DNA of 64,000 bases from positions 1,302,001 through 1,366,000 of the forward strand of contig NZ_CP173029.1 of assembly GCF_044772865.1 (NCBI RefSeq), in the 5' to 3' direction. Source of the DNA: Algirhabdus cladophorae (lineage in GTDB: Bacteria > Pseudomonadota > Alphaproteobacteria > Rhodobacterales > Rhodobacteraceae). The position numbers and the translations under genes are program-made. Each line of letters opens with the position of its first letter. Position 1 is the stretch's first letter. Positions 44,196 through 53,658 of this stretch are shown piece after piece. The notes under the pieces were generated by a model that did not search any database, was not told where the DNA came from, and saw only the letters and a program-made list of their open reading frames with translations.

Positions 44196-45167
44196 CTACC
44201 AGCGCACCACAACAGACCCCCAGGCCAAGCCGCCGCCGATGGCCTCGGTGACCAGCAAATCGCCCGGTCGGATCTGACCGTTTTGAACCCCGACAGACAG
44301 GGCCAAGGGGATCGAGGCGGCTGAGGTATTTCCGTGGTCTTGCACGGTAACAATCACGCGGTCCATGGGAACGCTGATCTTCTGAGCTGTGGATTTGATG
44401 ATCCGCAAGTTGGCTTGGTGGGGGACGATCCAGTCTACATCGCTGGCTGTGACGCCTGCTTTTTGCATAGCCGTATGGGCGGTGGAGGCCAGTTTTTCCA
44501 CGGCATGGCGGAAGACTTCTTTGCCTTGCATCCGCAAATGCCCCGTCGTTTGCGTAGAGGTGCCGCCATCGACGTATAAAATATCACGGTGGCGTCCGTC
44601 TGAATTGAGGTCCGTAGACAAAATGCCCTGATCGCTGGCCAGACCTTGTCCTTCGGCAGCTTCCAGAATCACTGCTCCTGCGCCATCGCCGAACAAAACG
44701 CAGGTGCCGCGATCGGTCCAATCCATGATGCGGCTAAATGTTTCGGCGCCAATCACCAAAACGCGGTTTGCCTGACCGGACAGGATTAACGCGTTGGCAT
44801 TGGCCAAGGCGAAAACAAAGCCAGCGCAAACCGCCTGCACGTCAAAAGCAAATCCGCGCGTCATGCCTAGGGCGTGCTGCACCATTGTGGCGGCCGAAGG
44901 GAAGGTCAGATCAGCTGTGGATGTGGCCAAAACGATTGCGTCAATATCATTGGCCTGAAGGCCTGCGTTGTCCAAGGCGGCTTGGGCCGCGTGGGTCGCA
45001 AGATCTGATGTGGTTTGGCCGTCAGCGGCGAAATGTCTGCGTTCTATGCCGGAACGGGATTTGATCCATTCATCAGTGGTGTCCAATGAGGCTTCGAATT
45101 CGCTGTTGGGGACGACGCGTTCAGGCAGGTAATGCCCAACACCTTTTACAACTGCGCGTAGTGTCAT
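44196..45167 (-). CDS. fabH: 3-oxoacyl-ACP synthase III
   Basis: A 323-residue KAS III that starts fatty-acid synthesis by condensing acetyl-CoA with malonyl-ACP. The catalytic triad is visible: C114 in QAVCAGF, His in VPHQANLRI and Asn in DHGNTSAAS. Its ATG overlaps the plsX stop by 4 bases. Same operon as plsX and rpmF. Confidence 0.96.
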   Translation of the reverse strand: MTLRAVVKGVGHYLPERVVPNSEFEASLDTTDEWIKSRSGIERRHFAADGQTTSDLATHAAQAALDNAGLQANDIDAIVLATSTADLTFPSAATMVQHALGMTRGFAFDVQAVCAGFVFALANANALILSGQANRVLVIGAETFSRIMDWTDRGTCVLFGDGAGAVILEAAEGQGLASDQGILSTDLNSDGRHRDILYVDGGTSTQTTGHLRMQGKEVFRHAVEKLASTAHTAMQKAGVTASDVDWIVPHQANLRIIKSTAQKISVPMDRVIVTVQDHGNTSAASIPLALSVGVQNGQIRPGDLLVTEAIGGGLAWGSVVVRW

Positions 45168-46267
45168 TTTTGTGCGCTTTCACTGTCTGCCGTTTCTGTC
45201 TGCTCACCAACACCTTGTGCCAAGGAGGTGGCACTTGCAACCCGTGCGGCCAGTTTATCGGCAAAGCTTGATTGCGCCAGTTGATAGGCCAGTTTCACAG
45301 CCGAGGTGACACCCAAGGCATCGGCCGAGCCGTGTGATTTGACCACTGTTCCGTTAAGGCCCAAAAACACGCCCCCATTGACGCGGCGCGGATCAATGCG
45401 TTGGGTCAAACGGCGCAGGGACGTCATAGCCAAAAGGGCGGCGATGCGTGACAGGGGCGTGGCCTTGAACGCATCCTTGAGGCTGTCGCGGATAAAGCCT
45501 GCTGTGCCTTCCCCGGTTTTCAGGGCGATATTTCCAGTGAACCCGTCGGTGACGATTACGTCGACGCGGTTGGACGGGATGTCCGATCCTTCGACAAACC
45601 CGACAAACTCGAACTCGGCGGCATCAGCGGCTTTGGCGATTAATTCGTGGGCAACTTTCATCACCGCGCTGCCTTTGTGTTCTTCAGTGCCCACATTCAG
45701 CAGGCCAATCCGCGGACGCTTGAGATCCAGGCCGTTGCGGGCATAAGACGCGCCCATCAGCGCATAAAGCAGCAAATCTTGTTCGTCTGCCCGTACGTCA
45801 GCGCCTACATCCAACATCACGTTGAACCCGCCTGCATTGCGTGAGGGCCACAGGCAGGCAATGGCGGGGCGATTCACGCCCTCGACTTTGCGTAAGCGCA
45901 CCATTGACAGGGCCATCAAAGCGCCAGTGTTGCCGCAAGAGACAGCGACGGCGGCCTCGCCATTGCGCACAGCCTCGACGGTGGACCACATCGAGGTGCC
46001 TTTTCCGTGGCGCATGATATGGCTGGGCTTGTCGTCCATTTTGACGACGCCCTCTGCATGACGAATCTCGCAACGTCTGGCCAATTTGCGCTTGGCCACC
46101 AGTGGCACCAGCTGATCTTGCGGACCATGCAAAATAAATCGGATATCAGGATTTTTCTGCGCAGATTTAGAAAGGCCCGCAACAACAGCTGCAGGCCCTA
46201 AATCACCGCCCATGGCGTCAACAGAAATGATATGCGCAATCGCAGACTTCGGCGTGGCCATCGTCAT
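45164..46267 (-). CDS. plsX: Phosphate acyltransferase
   Basis: A 367-residue PlsX that makes acyl-phosphate from acyl-ACP for phospholipid synthesis. The conserved VDAMGGDLGP is near the start and the C-terminal GLNGTVVKSHGSAD is intact. Start 46267 is chosen; an in-frame ATG at 46261 is possible. It sits 20 bases after rpmF and overlaps fabH by 4 bases. Confidence 0.94.
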   Translation of the reverse strand: MTMATPKSAIAHIISVDAMGGDLGPAAVVAGLSKSAQKNPDIRFILHGPQDQLVPLVAKRKLARRCEIRHAEGVVKMDDKPSHIMRHGKGTSMWSTVEAVRNGEAAVAVSCGNTGALMALSMVRLRKVEGVNRPAIACLWPSRNAGGFNVMLDVGADVRADEQDLLLYALMGASYARNGLDLKRPRIGLLNVGTEEHKGSAVMKVAHELIAKAADAAEFEFVGFVEGSDIPSNRVDVIVTDGFTGNIALKTGEGTAGFIRDSLKDAFKATPLSRIAALLAMTSLRRLTQRIDPRRVNGGVFLGLNGTVVKSHGSADALGVTSAVKLAYQLAQSSFADKLAARVASATSLAQGVGEQTETADSESAQK

Positions 46268-46287
46268 CGTTGCACAGACCTTTCAGC

Positions 46288-46494
46288 TTATGCTGCGTCT
46301 TCGTCCAGCTCTACTTCGTCAACAACAGCAACAATTTCTTTGTTGTCGTAGTGACCGCAAGCTGCACAAACGTGGTGTGGGCGTTTCAGCTCACCGCAGT
46401 TGTCGCACTCATTTGGGTTGCCAGCGACCAACGCGTCATGTGCGCGACGGTTGTTGCGGCGGGATTTCGAGATTTTATTCTGGGGGACAGCCAT
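46288..46494 (-). CDS. rpmF: 50S ribosomal protein L32
   Basis: A 68-residue ribosomal protein with a zinc ribbon (CDNCGELKRPHHVCAACGHY) and the N-terminal MAVPQNKISKSRRNNRRAHD. Part of the yceD-rpmF-plsX-fabH group linking translation and fatty-acid synthesis. Confidence 0.96.
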   Translation of the reverse strand: MAVPQNKISKSRRNNRRAHDALVAGNPNECDNCGELKRPHHVCAACGHYDNKEIVAVVDEVELDEDAA

Positions 46495-46657
46495 GTCTCA
46501 ACCTCAGTTATTATAGGGGGCAAAAGCGTTTTGGCCCCAAGTGTTTCGGAATGTCTGGCGGGCGATAAGCTATATCGACCGATGTGTCCAGCCCGTAGAT
46601 TACAGAAGCGCCTGTTTAGTCGGATTCGATGGCGGTGCAAGGGCAATGGCGCGGTTT

Positions 46658-47215
46658 TTACGTCTCATCTGACGGATTCTTGTCCTGTAATTGATCACGC
46701 AGCCCCGCCAGACCTGCAAAAGGCCGTGTATCTTCGTCGCGCATGGCCTGTTTGCCCGGTTCGGTAAAGTTCGTCTCGTCCAATGCAGCATCTGCGGCAC
46801 GCGGGTATTGCGGCAAGGCCAGTGCCAGCGCTTCTGTGGCAAGGGCTGCCAAATCCAACACTGCGGGTACAGATTCGATTGTATCATCGTCTGGCATCTC
46901 GATCTCGTCCGAGATGTCTAAATCCGGTGTGTTATTCGTATAAAACCGCTCGACCTGTTCCTCGAGGCGTGTGCGAACAGGATCTAGCGTGACCACGCAG
47001 GTTTGGGTCACGGTTGCCCCCAATTGCGCCATGAGCCGCCAGTCGGTGGACCCTGCAGGGGCTATTTCGCCGCTGAGCCGCAGTTTTGTAAGGTCCAGCA
47101 AATCAAACTCTGCCTTCAGCCCAGCCAGCACAGCTGCTGAGGGTTCAAAGGTAAACCGCGTCGGCTTGCGGTTGGGCAGATCCGATAGGACCAATTTCGA
47201 GACAGTGTCAGCCAT
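46658..47215 (-). CDS. yceD: DUF177/YceD-family protein
   Basis: A 185-residue YceD-like protein, the usual neighbour upstream of rpmF; YceD/DUF177 proteins have been linked to 23S rRNA processing or ribosome assembly. The single Cys in TQTCVVTLDPV sits at the conserved place. A 163-base gap before rpmF may hold a promoter. The C-terminus is acidic and low-complexity. Confidence 0.86.
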   Translation of the reverse strand: MADTVSKLVLSDLPNRKPTRFTFEPSAAVLAGLKAEFDLLDLTKLRLSGEIAPAGSTDWRLMAQLGATVTQTCVVTLDPVRTRLEEQVERFYTNNTPDLDISDEIEMPDDDTIESVPAVLDLAALATEALALALPQYPRAADAALDETNFTEPGKQAMRDEDTRPFAGLAGLRDQLQDKNPSDET

Positions 47216-47362
47216 GAGCGTTCATTCTTGGTGTGCGAGTATGCATGTCGTTCGGCGATGCTTGAAGTGCGGGGGTTGCTTGGTGTAGGTGTGATTAAAT
47301 CTTGAGGGACCTCAACGCAAGGGACCTTAGCAGAGGCCAATAGCAGAAAGGCGACGCAGGCA

Positions 47363-47827
47363 ATGACGCGGGGCTGGACAATTTTACGGAACACTATCGC
47401 CGCGGTGGCTTTGATCGCTGTGGCGTCGTGCACCACTATATATAGAAACCACGGCTATACCCCATCTGAGGACGAGCTGGCAGAATTGATCGTTGGCGTC
47501 GATACGCGCGACAGCGTCATTGATGTGCTTGGACGTCCCTCATCGGGCGGTGTTTTGAATGACACCGGCGCCTATTATGTGTCCAGCCGCTTCCGCCACT
47601 TTGCCTATCAAGAACCGCGCGCGGTCGAGCGATTGTTGGTGGCCGTGACCTTTGATGAGGTTGGTGTTGTTGAAAACATCGAACGCTTTACGTTGGAAGA
47701 CGGCAATGTTGTGCCGTTGTCGCGTCGTGTGACCGATACCAACATTCGCGGTGTGACGTTTATCCGTCAGCTTTTGGGTAACTTCGGCAACTTGGATGCG
47801 GGTAACTTCCTCGGGCGCAGTAACTAG
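47363..47827 (+). CDS. bamE: Outer-membrane assembly lipoprotein BamE (SmpA/OmlA)
   Basis: A 154-residue lipoprotein of the BAM complex, which inserts beta-barrel proteins into the outer membrane. Lipobox VASC puts the acylated Cys at 23; the SmpA/OmlA domain follows, with the conserved VDTRDSVIDVLGRPSS. It is divergent from yceD and its last codons lie in a 17-base tandem duplication. It ends in a strong terminator. Confidence 0.92.
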   Translation: MTRGWTILRNTIAAVALIAVASCTTIYRNHGYTPSEDELAELIVGVDTRDSVIDVLGRPSSGGVLNDTGAYYVSSRFRHFAYQEPRAVERLLVAVTFDEVGVVENIERFTLEDGNVVPLSRRVTDTNIRGVTFIRQLLGNFGNLDAGNFLGRSN

Positions 47828-47851
47828 GCTGGGGCAGTAACTAGGCTGGGT
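47818..47851. repeat. 17-bp tandem duplication over the bamE stop codon
   Basis: Two copies of CAGTAACTAGGCTGGGg/t (47818-47834 and 47835-47851) are identical at 16 of 17 positions. The first contains the bamE stop TAG; the second repeats it out of the coding region. Confidence 0.75.
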
Positions 47852-47854
47852 TTG

Positions 47855-47884
47855 GGCGCGCGGTTTATGTCCCGCGCGCCGTTT
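47855..47884. terminator. Bidirectional terminator between bamE and msrB
   Basis: Perfect 9-bp stem GGCGCGCGG / CCGCGCGCC (47855-47863, 47872-47880) followed by GTTTT on the plus strand, for bamE. It sits 3 bases before the convergent msrB stop and may serve both. Confidence 0.8.
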
Positions 47885-47887
47885 TGA

Positions 47888-48283
47888 TCAATCGTTTTCG
47901 GGCTCAAATTCCAGTGCCGCGCCATTGATGCAATAGCGCAACCCCGTTGGGGCAGGGCCGTCGGGAAAGACATGGCCCAGATGCCCCTCGCAGCGGTTAC
48001 AGTGCACCTCTGTGCGGCGCATCAGCCAGCTGTTGTCCTGCTTTTCGCCCACAAATTCGCTGTCTACAGGCGCATAAAAAGATGGCCACCCTGTGCCGCT
48101 ATCAAATTTAGTGGCCTGCTCAAACAAGGGTGTGCCACAGCCCTTGCACATAAAGGTGCCAGCCTCCTTGGGGAAGTTATCGTTGCTAAATGCCCGCTCG
48201 GTCCCATGTTTGCGCAGAACCTTATAGGACATATCATCTAGTTGGGCTTTCCATTCGGCTTCGGTTTTTTCGACCTTATCCAT
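47888..48283 (-). CDS. msrB: Peptide-methionine (R)-S-oxide reductase
   Basis: A 131-residue MsrB that repairs methionine-R-sulfoxide. Two zinc Cys pairs (CKGCG, CNRCEGHLGH) and the catalytic Cys in RYCINGAALEF are present, along with FDSGTGWPSFY. Length fits the family. Convergent with bamE. Confidence 0.95.
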   Translation of the reverse strand: MDKVEKTEAEWKAQLDDMSYKVLRKHGTERAFSNDNFPKEAGTFMCKGCGTPLFEQATKFDSGTGWPSFYAPVDSEFVGEKQDNSWLMRRTEVHCNRCEGHLGHVFPDGPAPTGLRYCINGAALEFEPEND

Positions 48284-48376
48284 GTTACATCCTTCTCATA
48301 TTTCTGCATTCAGGGTTAATATGGTGAGAACGCGCCAAATATCCAGTGGCGCAGTGCCAAGGGTGGGGGCCAGAGG

Positions 48377-49108
48377 ATGAATATTGCGCCAAGCAAAGGC
48401 GGGTTCGCGGCGCGGCTGACCACGGCCCCCGTTGACATCCGGGCGGCCCAACGGCTGCGCCATCAGGCCTTTCGCGGGGGCGAGGGGCTCGATTGTGACC
48501 CCTACGATGAGGCGTGTGTGCATTTACTTGTCGAGGATCGCGCCGATGGCAGGCTTTTGGCCTGCGCGCGGGTCAAAGTGATCGAGACGCAGACTGATTT
48601 GCAAGCATGCTATTCGGCGCAACGTTATAATTTGGCAAATCTGGCCGATTTTGGTGCGCCACTTTTGGAATTAGGCCGGTTTTGCGCGCTGCCTCACCCA
48701 AAATCTACGGATATTCTGCGCACGGCTTGGGGGCATCTGACCCAAACAGTGGACGCAAAAGGCATTGGTCTGATCTTTGGATGTGCGTCCTTTGTGGGTA
48801 ATAACCCTGAACTGCACGCCCCTGTCTTGCAATATCTGCGCAGTCACAGCCAAGGGCCTGCGCAACTGCGTATTCTGCCAAAGTCTACCCATGCAACCCC
48901 CTTGCCACTTGGACCCGATGCCCCGCGCGAGGCGCTTGGGGCGATGCCGCCTTTGTTGCGCAGTTATCTGGCTATGGGGGGCTGGGTCAGTGATCACGCT
49001 GTACGCGACTATGATCTGGACACTCTGCATGTGTTCACAGCCCTTGAGGTCGCAAAAATCCCTGCGGCGCGGGCACGCGCCTTGCGGGCAATTGCCGCTG
49101 CTGGTTGA
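48377..49108 (+). CDS. GNAT-fold N-acyltransferase, OlsB-like
   Basis: A 243-residue acyltransferase of the OlsB (ornithine-acyl-ACP) type, which makes lyso-ornithine lipid from acyl-ACP. Typical blocks are RLRHQAFRGGEGLDCDPYDE, LLELGRFC and IGLIFGCASF. The usual partner acyltransferase OlsA is not adjacent. Divergent from msrB. The lipid made is inferred from family resemblance. Confidence 0.78.
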   Translation: MNIAPSKGGFAARLTTAPVDIRAAQRLRHQAFRGGEGLDCDPYDEACVHLLVEDRADGRLLACARVKVIETQTDLQACYSAQRYNLANLADFGAPLLELGRFCALPHPKSTDILRTAWGHLTQTVDAKGIGLIFGCASFVGNNPELHAPVLQYLRSHSQGPAQLRILPKSTHATPLPLGPDAPREALGAMPPLLRSYLAMGGWVSDHAVRDYDLDTLHVFTALEVAKIPAARARALRAIAAAG

Positions 49109-49139
49109 CCTTCGCGGGCAGGCGTTCTAGGCCGCTGCC

Positions 49140-50945
49140 ATGGCACGTGCACCCCTTCTTCAGATGTCCGATATCTCGCTTACTTTTGGCGGTGATCCGA
49201 TTTTTTCCCAACTTGGTTTGGTGGTCCAGCAGGGCGACCGTGTGGCACTTGTGGGTCGCAATGGATCGGGTAAATCGACCTTGATGAAAGTCATGGCAGG
49301 CTTGGTTGAGCCGGACACAGGCGGTGTGACCATTCCGCCGGGCACATCCGTGGGCTATATGGAGCAGGACCCAACCATGGAAGGTTTTGCCACCCTTGGG
49401 GATTATGCCGCCAGCGGGCTGGATCTGGGCGAGGATTACAAGGTTGATATCATCGCCGAGGGCCTGAAATTGAACCCCGATGGCGACGTCAACACGGCCT
49501 CTGGCGGAGAACGCAGGCGTGCTGCTTTGGCCAAACTGATGGCCGAGGCGCCAGAGTTGATGTTGCTGGACGAGCCGACGAACCATTTGGACATTCAGGC
49601 TATCGGCTGGCTGGAAGAGACCCTGAAATCGACGCGTACGGCCTATGTGATGATCAGTCACGACCGTGCATTCCTTAACGAGCTGACACGCGCCACTCTT
49701 TGGATCGACAGGGGGGCTGTGCGCCGACAAGAGCAAGGCTTTAGCGCGTTTGAGGCGTGGCGTGACAAGGTCTGGGACGAAGAAGACGAGCAGCGCCACA
49801 AGCTTAATCGCAAGATCAAAGCCGAGGCCCGTTGGGCCGTGGAGGGGATTTCTGCGCGGCGCAAACGCAACCAAGGCCGCGTGCGGGCCCTGCAGGATTT
49901 GCGTGCTGAAAAAGCAAGCCAGATCAAACGGCAGGGCACTGCGCAATTGGTCATGGAAGCAGGCCCTACGTCGGGCAAGAAGGTGATGGAAGCAATTGAT
50001 ATTACAAAGGCTTATGGGGACAAAGTGATCCTCAAAGACTTTTCCTTGAAGGTCCAGCGCAAGGACCGGATCGCCTTTGTGGGGCCTAATGGGGCCGGTA
50101 AGACGACGCTGTTGAATATGCTGATCGGCAAGACACAACCAGATACGGGCGAGATCAAACTGGGCACCAATCTGGAGCTGGCTGAATTTGATCAATCCCG
50201 TGCTCAATTGGACCCTGATATGTCCCTTTGGGATAGTTTAACGGGCGACCCGGATATGCGGGTGTCAGGCAAGGCTGATCAGGTCATGGTCCGTGGTGCG
50301 CCGCGCCACGTGGTGGGATATCTCAAGGATTTCTTGTTTAATGAGGCACAGGCGCGCGCGCCCGTGCGGTCCTTGTCGGGCGGTGAAAAAGCGCGGCTGT
50401 TGCTGGCCAAGATCCTTGCGCGCGAATCCAACCTTTTGGTATTGGACGAACCGACCAATGATCTGGACATCGAAACACTGGACCTGTTGCAAGAGGTTCT
50501 GGGTGATTACGACGGCACGGTCTTGTTGGTCAGTCACGACCGTGATTTTCTGGACCGTGTGGCCAGCACCACAATTGCCATGGAAGGGGACGGGCGGGCC
50601 ACGGTCTATGCCGGTGGCTGGTCCGATTACCAATCGCAACGCACCGAGGTAATGGCCGCCAACATCGCCAAAAAGAAGGCCACCAGCCCGAAAAAAGACA
50701 AAACACCCGAGGCCGTAAGGGCCACTGGCCTGAGTTTTACCGAACAGCACCGGTTAGAGGAATTGCCGGCAGTGATCGAACGTCTTGAGGCCGAGATCGC
50801 CAAGCTGGAAACCTTTCTGTCCGACCCCGAGATGTTCACCAAAGACCCTGTAAAGTTCCAAAAAGGCACAGATGCCCTGATCGAACGCAACAACATGCTG
50901 TCCGACGCCGAGGCCGAATGGATGGATCTGGAGGAACGGGCCTAG
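49140..50945 (+). CDS. ABC-F family ATPase (Uup-like)
   Basis: A 601-residue protein with two ABC domains and no membrane segment: Walker A motifs GRNGSGKST and GPNGAGKTT, signatures SGGERRR and LSGGEKAR, Walker B LLLDEPTNH and LVLDEPTND. A charged linker (about 190-265) and a C-terminal coiled coil (about 535-601) are Uup-type. ABC-F proteins act on the ribosome; Uup also affects precise excision and DNA structure. Placed 31 bases after the OlsB-like gene. Confidence 0.92.
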   Translation: MARAPLLQMSDISLTFGGDPIFSQLGLVVQQGDRVALVGRNGSGKSTLMKVMAGLVEPDTGGVTIPPGTSVGYMEQDPTMEGFATLGDYAASGLDLGEDYKVDIIAEGLKLNPDGDVNTASGGERRRAALAKLMAEAPELMLLDEPTNHLDIQAIGWLEETLKSTRTAYVMISHDRAFLNELTRATLWIDRGAVRRQEQGFSAFEAWRDKVWDEEDEQRHKLNRKIKAEARWAVEGISARRKRNQGRVRALQDLRAEKASQIKRQGTAQLVMEAGPTSGKKVMEAIDITKAYGDKVILKDFSLKVQRKDRIAFVGPNGAGKTTLLNMLIGKTQPDTGEIKLGTNLELAEFDQSRAQLDPDMSLWDSLTGDPDMRVSGKADQVMVRGAPRHVVGYLKDFLFNEAQARAPVRSLSGGEKARLLLAKILARESNLLVLDEPTNDLDIETLDLLQEVLGDYDGTVLLVSHDRDFLDRVASTTIAMEGDGRATVYAGGWSDYQSQRTEVMAANIAKKKATSPKKDKTPEAVRATGLSFTEQHRLEELPAVIERLEAEIAKLETFLSDPEMFTKDPVKFQKGTDALIERNNMLSDAEAEWMDLEERA

Positions 50946-50963
50946 GGCCTGTTTCTTGGCTGC

Positions 50964-52538
50964 TTAGCTCAGTGGTGGGGCCACTTGGAGGGTTTGGCGC
51001 ATATTAGGCTGGAATTCACAGGCGAGGATTTGATCCAAAGACACCCCGGACCGCGAAAGCACATAATCCTCGGGCAAAGGCAGCTTTTCGGAGAACGACC
51101 AGTACAGCGGCTGCGCGTCTGTCCCTGTTTCGTCTGGCGAAATCAACCCATCCTCGGTGATGTGCTTGCCAAGGCCTTCGACCAATTCCGCAAGGCTCAT
51201 GTCCACTCCATTTGGGTGGATGAACCGCGTGTCGAGGCGCAGTTTGGTGCTGTTCGTGATACGTGTTTGACCGGTTTTTGTGGTCTCGCCTGTAACCACG
51301 CACAAAACCCGTTGATCACCCTCTGATCCTACCGGCAAGCCGGTTGCTGCACGGATTTTTTGACCCGATTGTGTGACCACAGCCGCGTCCGACCGCAAGA
51401 TGTCGATCAGTGGCACGTGGGTGCCGTCAAACACCCCGTGGGCGCATAGAAATACGTGTTCCGGCGTGACGTGCAGCCCGTGGAAATCCAGAACGATGGT
51501 GGTTTCTTTGGAAAACAGCTTGGTGACGCGACCGGGCACCAATTCGCCGGTGTTTGTGTAAGACATGACGATATCATCGACTGCGACGTCTTCGATCGTC
51601 TTTTGCGGCCCGTCCCACATTTCGATCAAAGAACCGGCGGCAAAACAGCGTTGGAGTTCTACAAACCCACCGTTTTGAACGCCAATCACTTGGGTGCGAT
51701 TGGTAAAGCCGTATTCGCGCACTTCGCTTTCGTTCAGTTGATTGCCGTCTTCGTCAAAAATCTTGGTGCGCATATTGACGCTCATTACGCCATCACGCTG
51801 GTTAATCGCTTGGAATTGTTGACGGATTGTCAGTGTCTCGCCGTTTTCACCTTCAAAAGTCCATTGAATTGTTACGGGACCATGCCGTCCTTCGACATAT
51901 CTCAGGGCTGCTGAATAATTCACACCATCAAAACTGGCAGGTCCTTGATAGTTGGCATCGCCAAAGAACAAAGAAAGCCCGCTGTCCGAGATCGTGTAAG
52001 ACACTTCGCCACCACCGCCAGCGATCATGCCTGCTTGGGCAAAAAGGATGGTTCCGGGGGGCAAATCCTGGAGGGCAGCTGTCAGATCACTGATCGAGCC
52101 GCCGTTTAACTGACTAAAGACACCAGCGGCATATTCTGCACCGCCGCCATTCAATGGTACTGTTATGCCCGCGCCGACGCCAACACCGCCTTCTAGGGTA
52201 ATCGAAAAGCCAGTGAGCGATGAGACGCCTTCGTCGCCGACATAGGCAATACCGATCTCTACAGCGCCTTCGACCGGGAAGGCCCCTACGCCCAAGGTGC
52301 CCGCCAATGAGGACATGCCAAATCGTTCACCGTTGGAATCGTAAACCCAAGTGCGCGTGCCTTCGACCCCAAAGGGCGTGCCTGCGACGCCAGCTTCACC
52401 TGCGTAGCCAAAGGTTATCACATAGTCCGAGGAAAGGCCCGCCGCAGCATTTCTGATTTCTGCGTCTGAAGGTAGGACACCGGTTGAAATAAAGTCGTCG
52501 ATCAGGGCCGTGCCTGTCTCATAATCTTCTGCAGCCAT
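50964..52538 (-). CDS. Hint-domain protein (Hedgehog/intein fold)
   Basis: A 524-residue protein. The N-terminal 290 residues are Gly-rich with no family I recognise. A Hint_2-type module starts at C298 (CFAAGSLIEMW) with the conserved T-x-x-H (T358, H361) in VTPEHVF. The downstream His-Asn of inteins is not seen, as in other bacterial Hint_2 proteins. It could cleave itself at C298 and release the N-terminal part. No signal peptide is visible. Common in Rhodobacteraceae; role unknown. Confidence 0.82.
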   Translation of the reverse strand: MAAEDYETGTALIDDFISTGVLPSDAEIRNAAAGLSSDYVITFGYAGEAGVAGTPFGVEGTRTWVYDSNGERFGMSSLAGTLGVGAFPVEGAVEIGIAYVGDEGVSSLTGFSITLEGGVGVGAGITVPLNGGGAEYAAGVFSQLNGGSISDLTAALQDLPPGTILFAQAGMIAGGGGEVSYTISDSGLSLFFGDANYQGPASFDGVNYSAALRYVEGRHGPVTIQWTFEGENGETLTIRQQFQAINQRDGVMSVNMRTKIFDEDGNQLNESEVREYGFTNRTQVIGVQNGGFVELQRCFAAGSLIEMWDGPQKTIEDVAVDDIVMSYTNTGELVPGRVTKLFSKETTIVLDFHGLHVTPEHVFLCAHGVFDGTHVPLIDILRSDAAVVTQSGQKIRAATGLPVGSEGDQRVLCVVTGETTKTGQTRITNSTKLRLDTRFIHPNGVDMSLAELVEGLGKHITEDGLISPDETGTDAQPLYWSFSEKLPLPEDYVLSRSGVSLDQILACEFQPNMRQTLQVAPPLS

Positions 52539-52552
52539 TTACTTGTTCCCCG

Positions 52553-52837
52553 TTAAACCGTTGTCGACGCTATATAAAAGGTTAATACAACTCCTGCGAT
52601 AAGAGCAACCCAATGAATTGCCCCAAGCCGACCCATTTTTTTGTGCAAGGGGCGCAGTGGATCGGTTTTTGGTCGAAACAGCCATGATACAAGGTTCCAG
52701 ATGTTTATGTTCATCCGTTGCCCGCTGTCTTTGAGGGGTTTGAATTCTTCTTGGCTGGTCAGATGCCAGAATGAAACAAGAGTACCCACAAAGGTTAGGA
52801 TGACCCCTAGGGGCAAAATCACATCGGCTTCGGACAT
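52553..52837 (-). CDS. Small two-helix membrane protein (94 aa)
   Basis: A 94-residue protein with two hydrophobic helices (about 8-28 and 72-90) and a basic/polar middle (RMNINIWNLVSWLFRPKTDPLRPLHKKMG). A weak AAGG precedes the ATG. It starts 38 bases after the SDR gene's stop and lies 14 bases before the Hint gene, all in one direction. No family recognised. Confidence 0.62.
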   Translation of the reverse strand: MSEADVILPLGVILTFVGTLVSFWHLTSQEEFKPLKDSGQRMNINIWNLVSWLFRPKTDPLRPLHKKMGRLGAIHWVALIAGVVLTFYIASTTV

Positions 52838-52875
52838 TGGGACAGGCCTTCTTTCTCAACCATTTGTCCTTAGGG

Positions 52876-53601
52876 CTATTTCATCCGCAGTGCGCCGTCC
52901 AGTCGGATGGTTTCGCCATTCAGGTAATCGCATTCCACGATAAATTGCGCCAATGCGGCGTATTCATCAGGCATGCCGAGGCGTTTAGGGAAGGTCACAT
53001 CAGCGGCGAGTGCGTCGGTGATTTCGGGCCCCAAGCCTTCCAGCATCGGGGTCATAAACACACCGGGGGCGATGGCCATTGTGCGGATCCCTGATCGGGC
53101 CAGATCGCGGGCCATGGGCAACTGTAACCCAGCGATCCCTGCCTTTGAGGCAGCATAGGCCGTTTGTCCCATTTGCCCGTCAAAAGCGGCAATCGAAGCT
53201 GTCGAGATGACGACGCCGCGCATGCCACCTGCATCGGCTGTGTTCTGCGCCATTTCAGCGGCCGCCAATCGGGTCACGTTGAATGTGCCAACAAGATTGA
53301 TGTCGATGGTGCGTTGGAAGCTGTCCAAGCGGTGCGGCCCATCACGCCCCACGGTTTTCTCGCCTGTTGCGATGCCTGCACAATTGACCACACAGGTGAT
53401 CTGGCCCATCGCCGCTTTGGCCTTCGTAACGGCATCTGCCACGCTGGCCTCGTTGGTCACATCGCAGACCGCTCCATCTGGAACCTCTTGGCGATCAAGA
53501 ATGAACATTTTCGCGCCTGCGTTCCGAAAGCGTGCAGCCGTGGCGGCTCCAAGGCCTGATGCACCACCGGTGACGATGGCACAGGTATCTTTGATGAGCA
53601 T
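52876..53601 (-). CDS. Short-chain dehydrogenase (HSD17B10-like)
   Basis: A 241-residue SDR. Cofactor motif TGGASGLG (11-18), a Ser in ISTASIAAF and YAASK catalytic residues are present; the sequence resembles 3-hydroxyacyl-CoA dehydrogenases type II. It probably oxidises a 3-hydroxyacyl-CoA or a small alcohol. It starts 57 bases after the MttB-family stop, in the same direction. Substrate unproven. Confidence 0.88.
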   Translation of the reverse strand: MLIKDTCAIVTGGASGLGAATAARFRNAGAKMFILDRQEVPDGAVCDVTNEASVADAVTKAKAAMGQITCVVNCAGIATGEKTVGRDGPHRLDSFQRTIDINLVGTFNVTRLAAAEMAQNTADAGGMRGVVISTASIAAFDGQMGQTAYAASKAGIAGLQLPMARDLARSGIRTMAIAPGVFMTPMLEGLGPEITDALAADVTFPKRLGMPDEYAALAQFIVECDYLNGETIRLDGALRMK

Positions 53602-53658
53602 TGCGTGGGGCCTCCTAATTGAACGCGTGTTCAGATTAGCAAGGCCCCTTGCAAGAGG

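Noticed and set aside
49035..50207. 390-codon minus-strand frame opposite the ABC-F gene
   Set aside because: Long antisense frame caused by GC-rich codon bias; the plus strand has intact ABC motifs.
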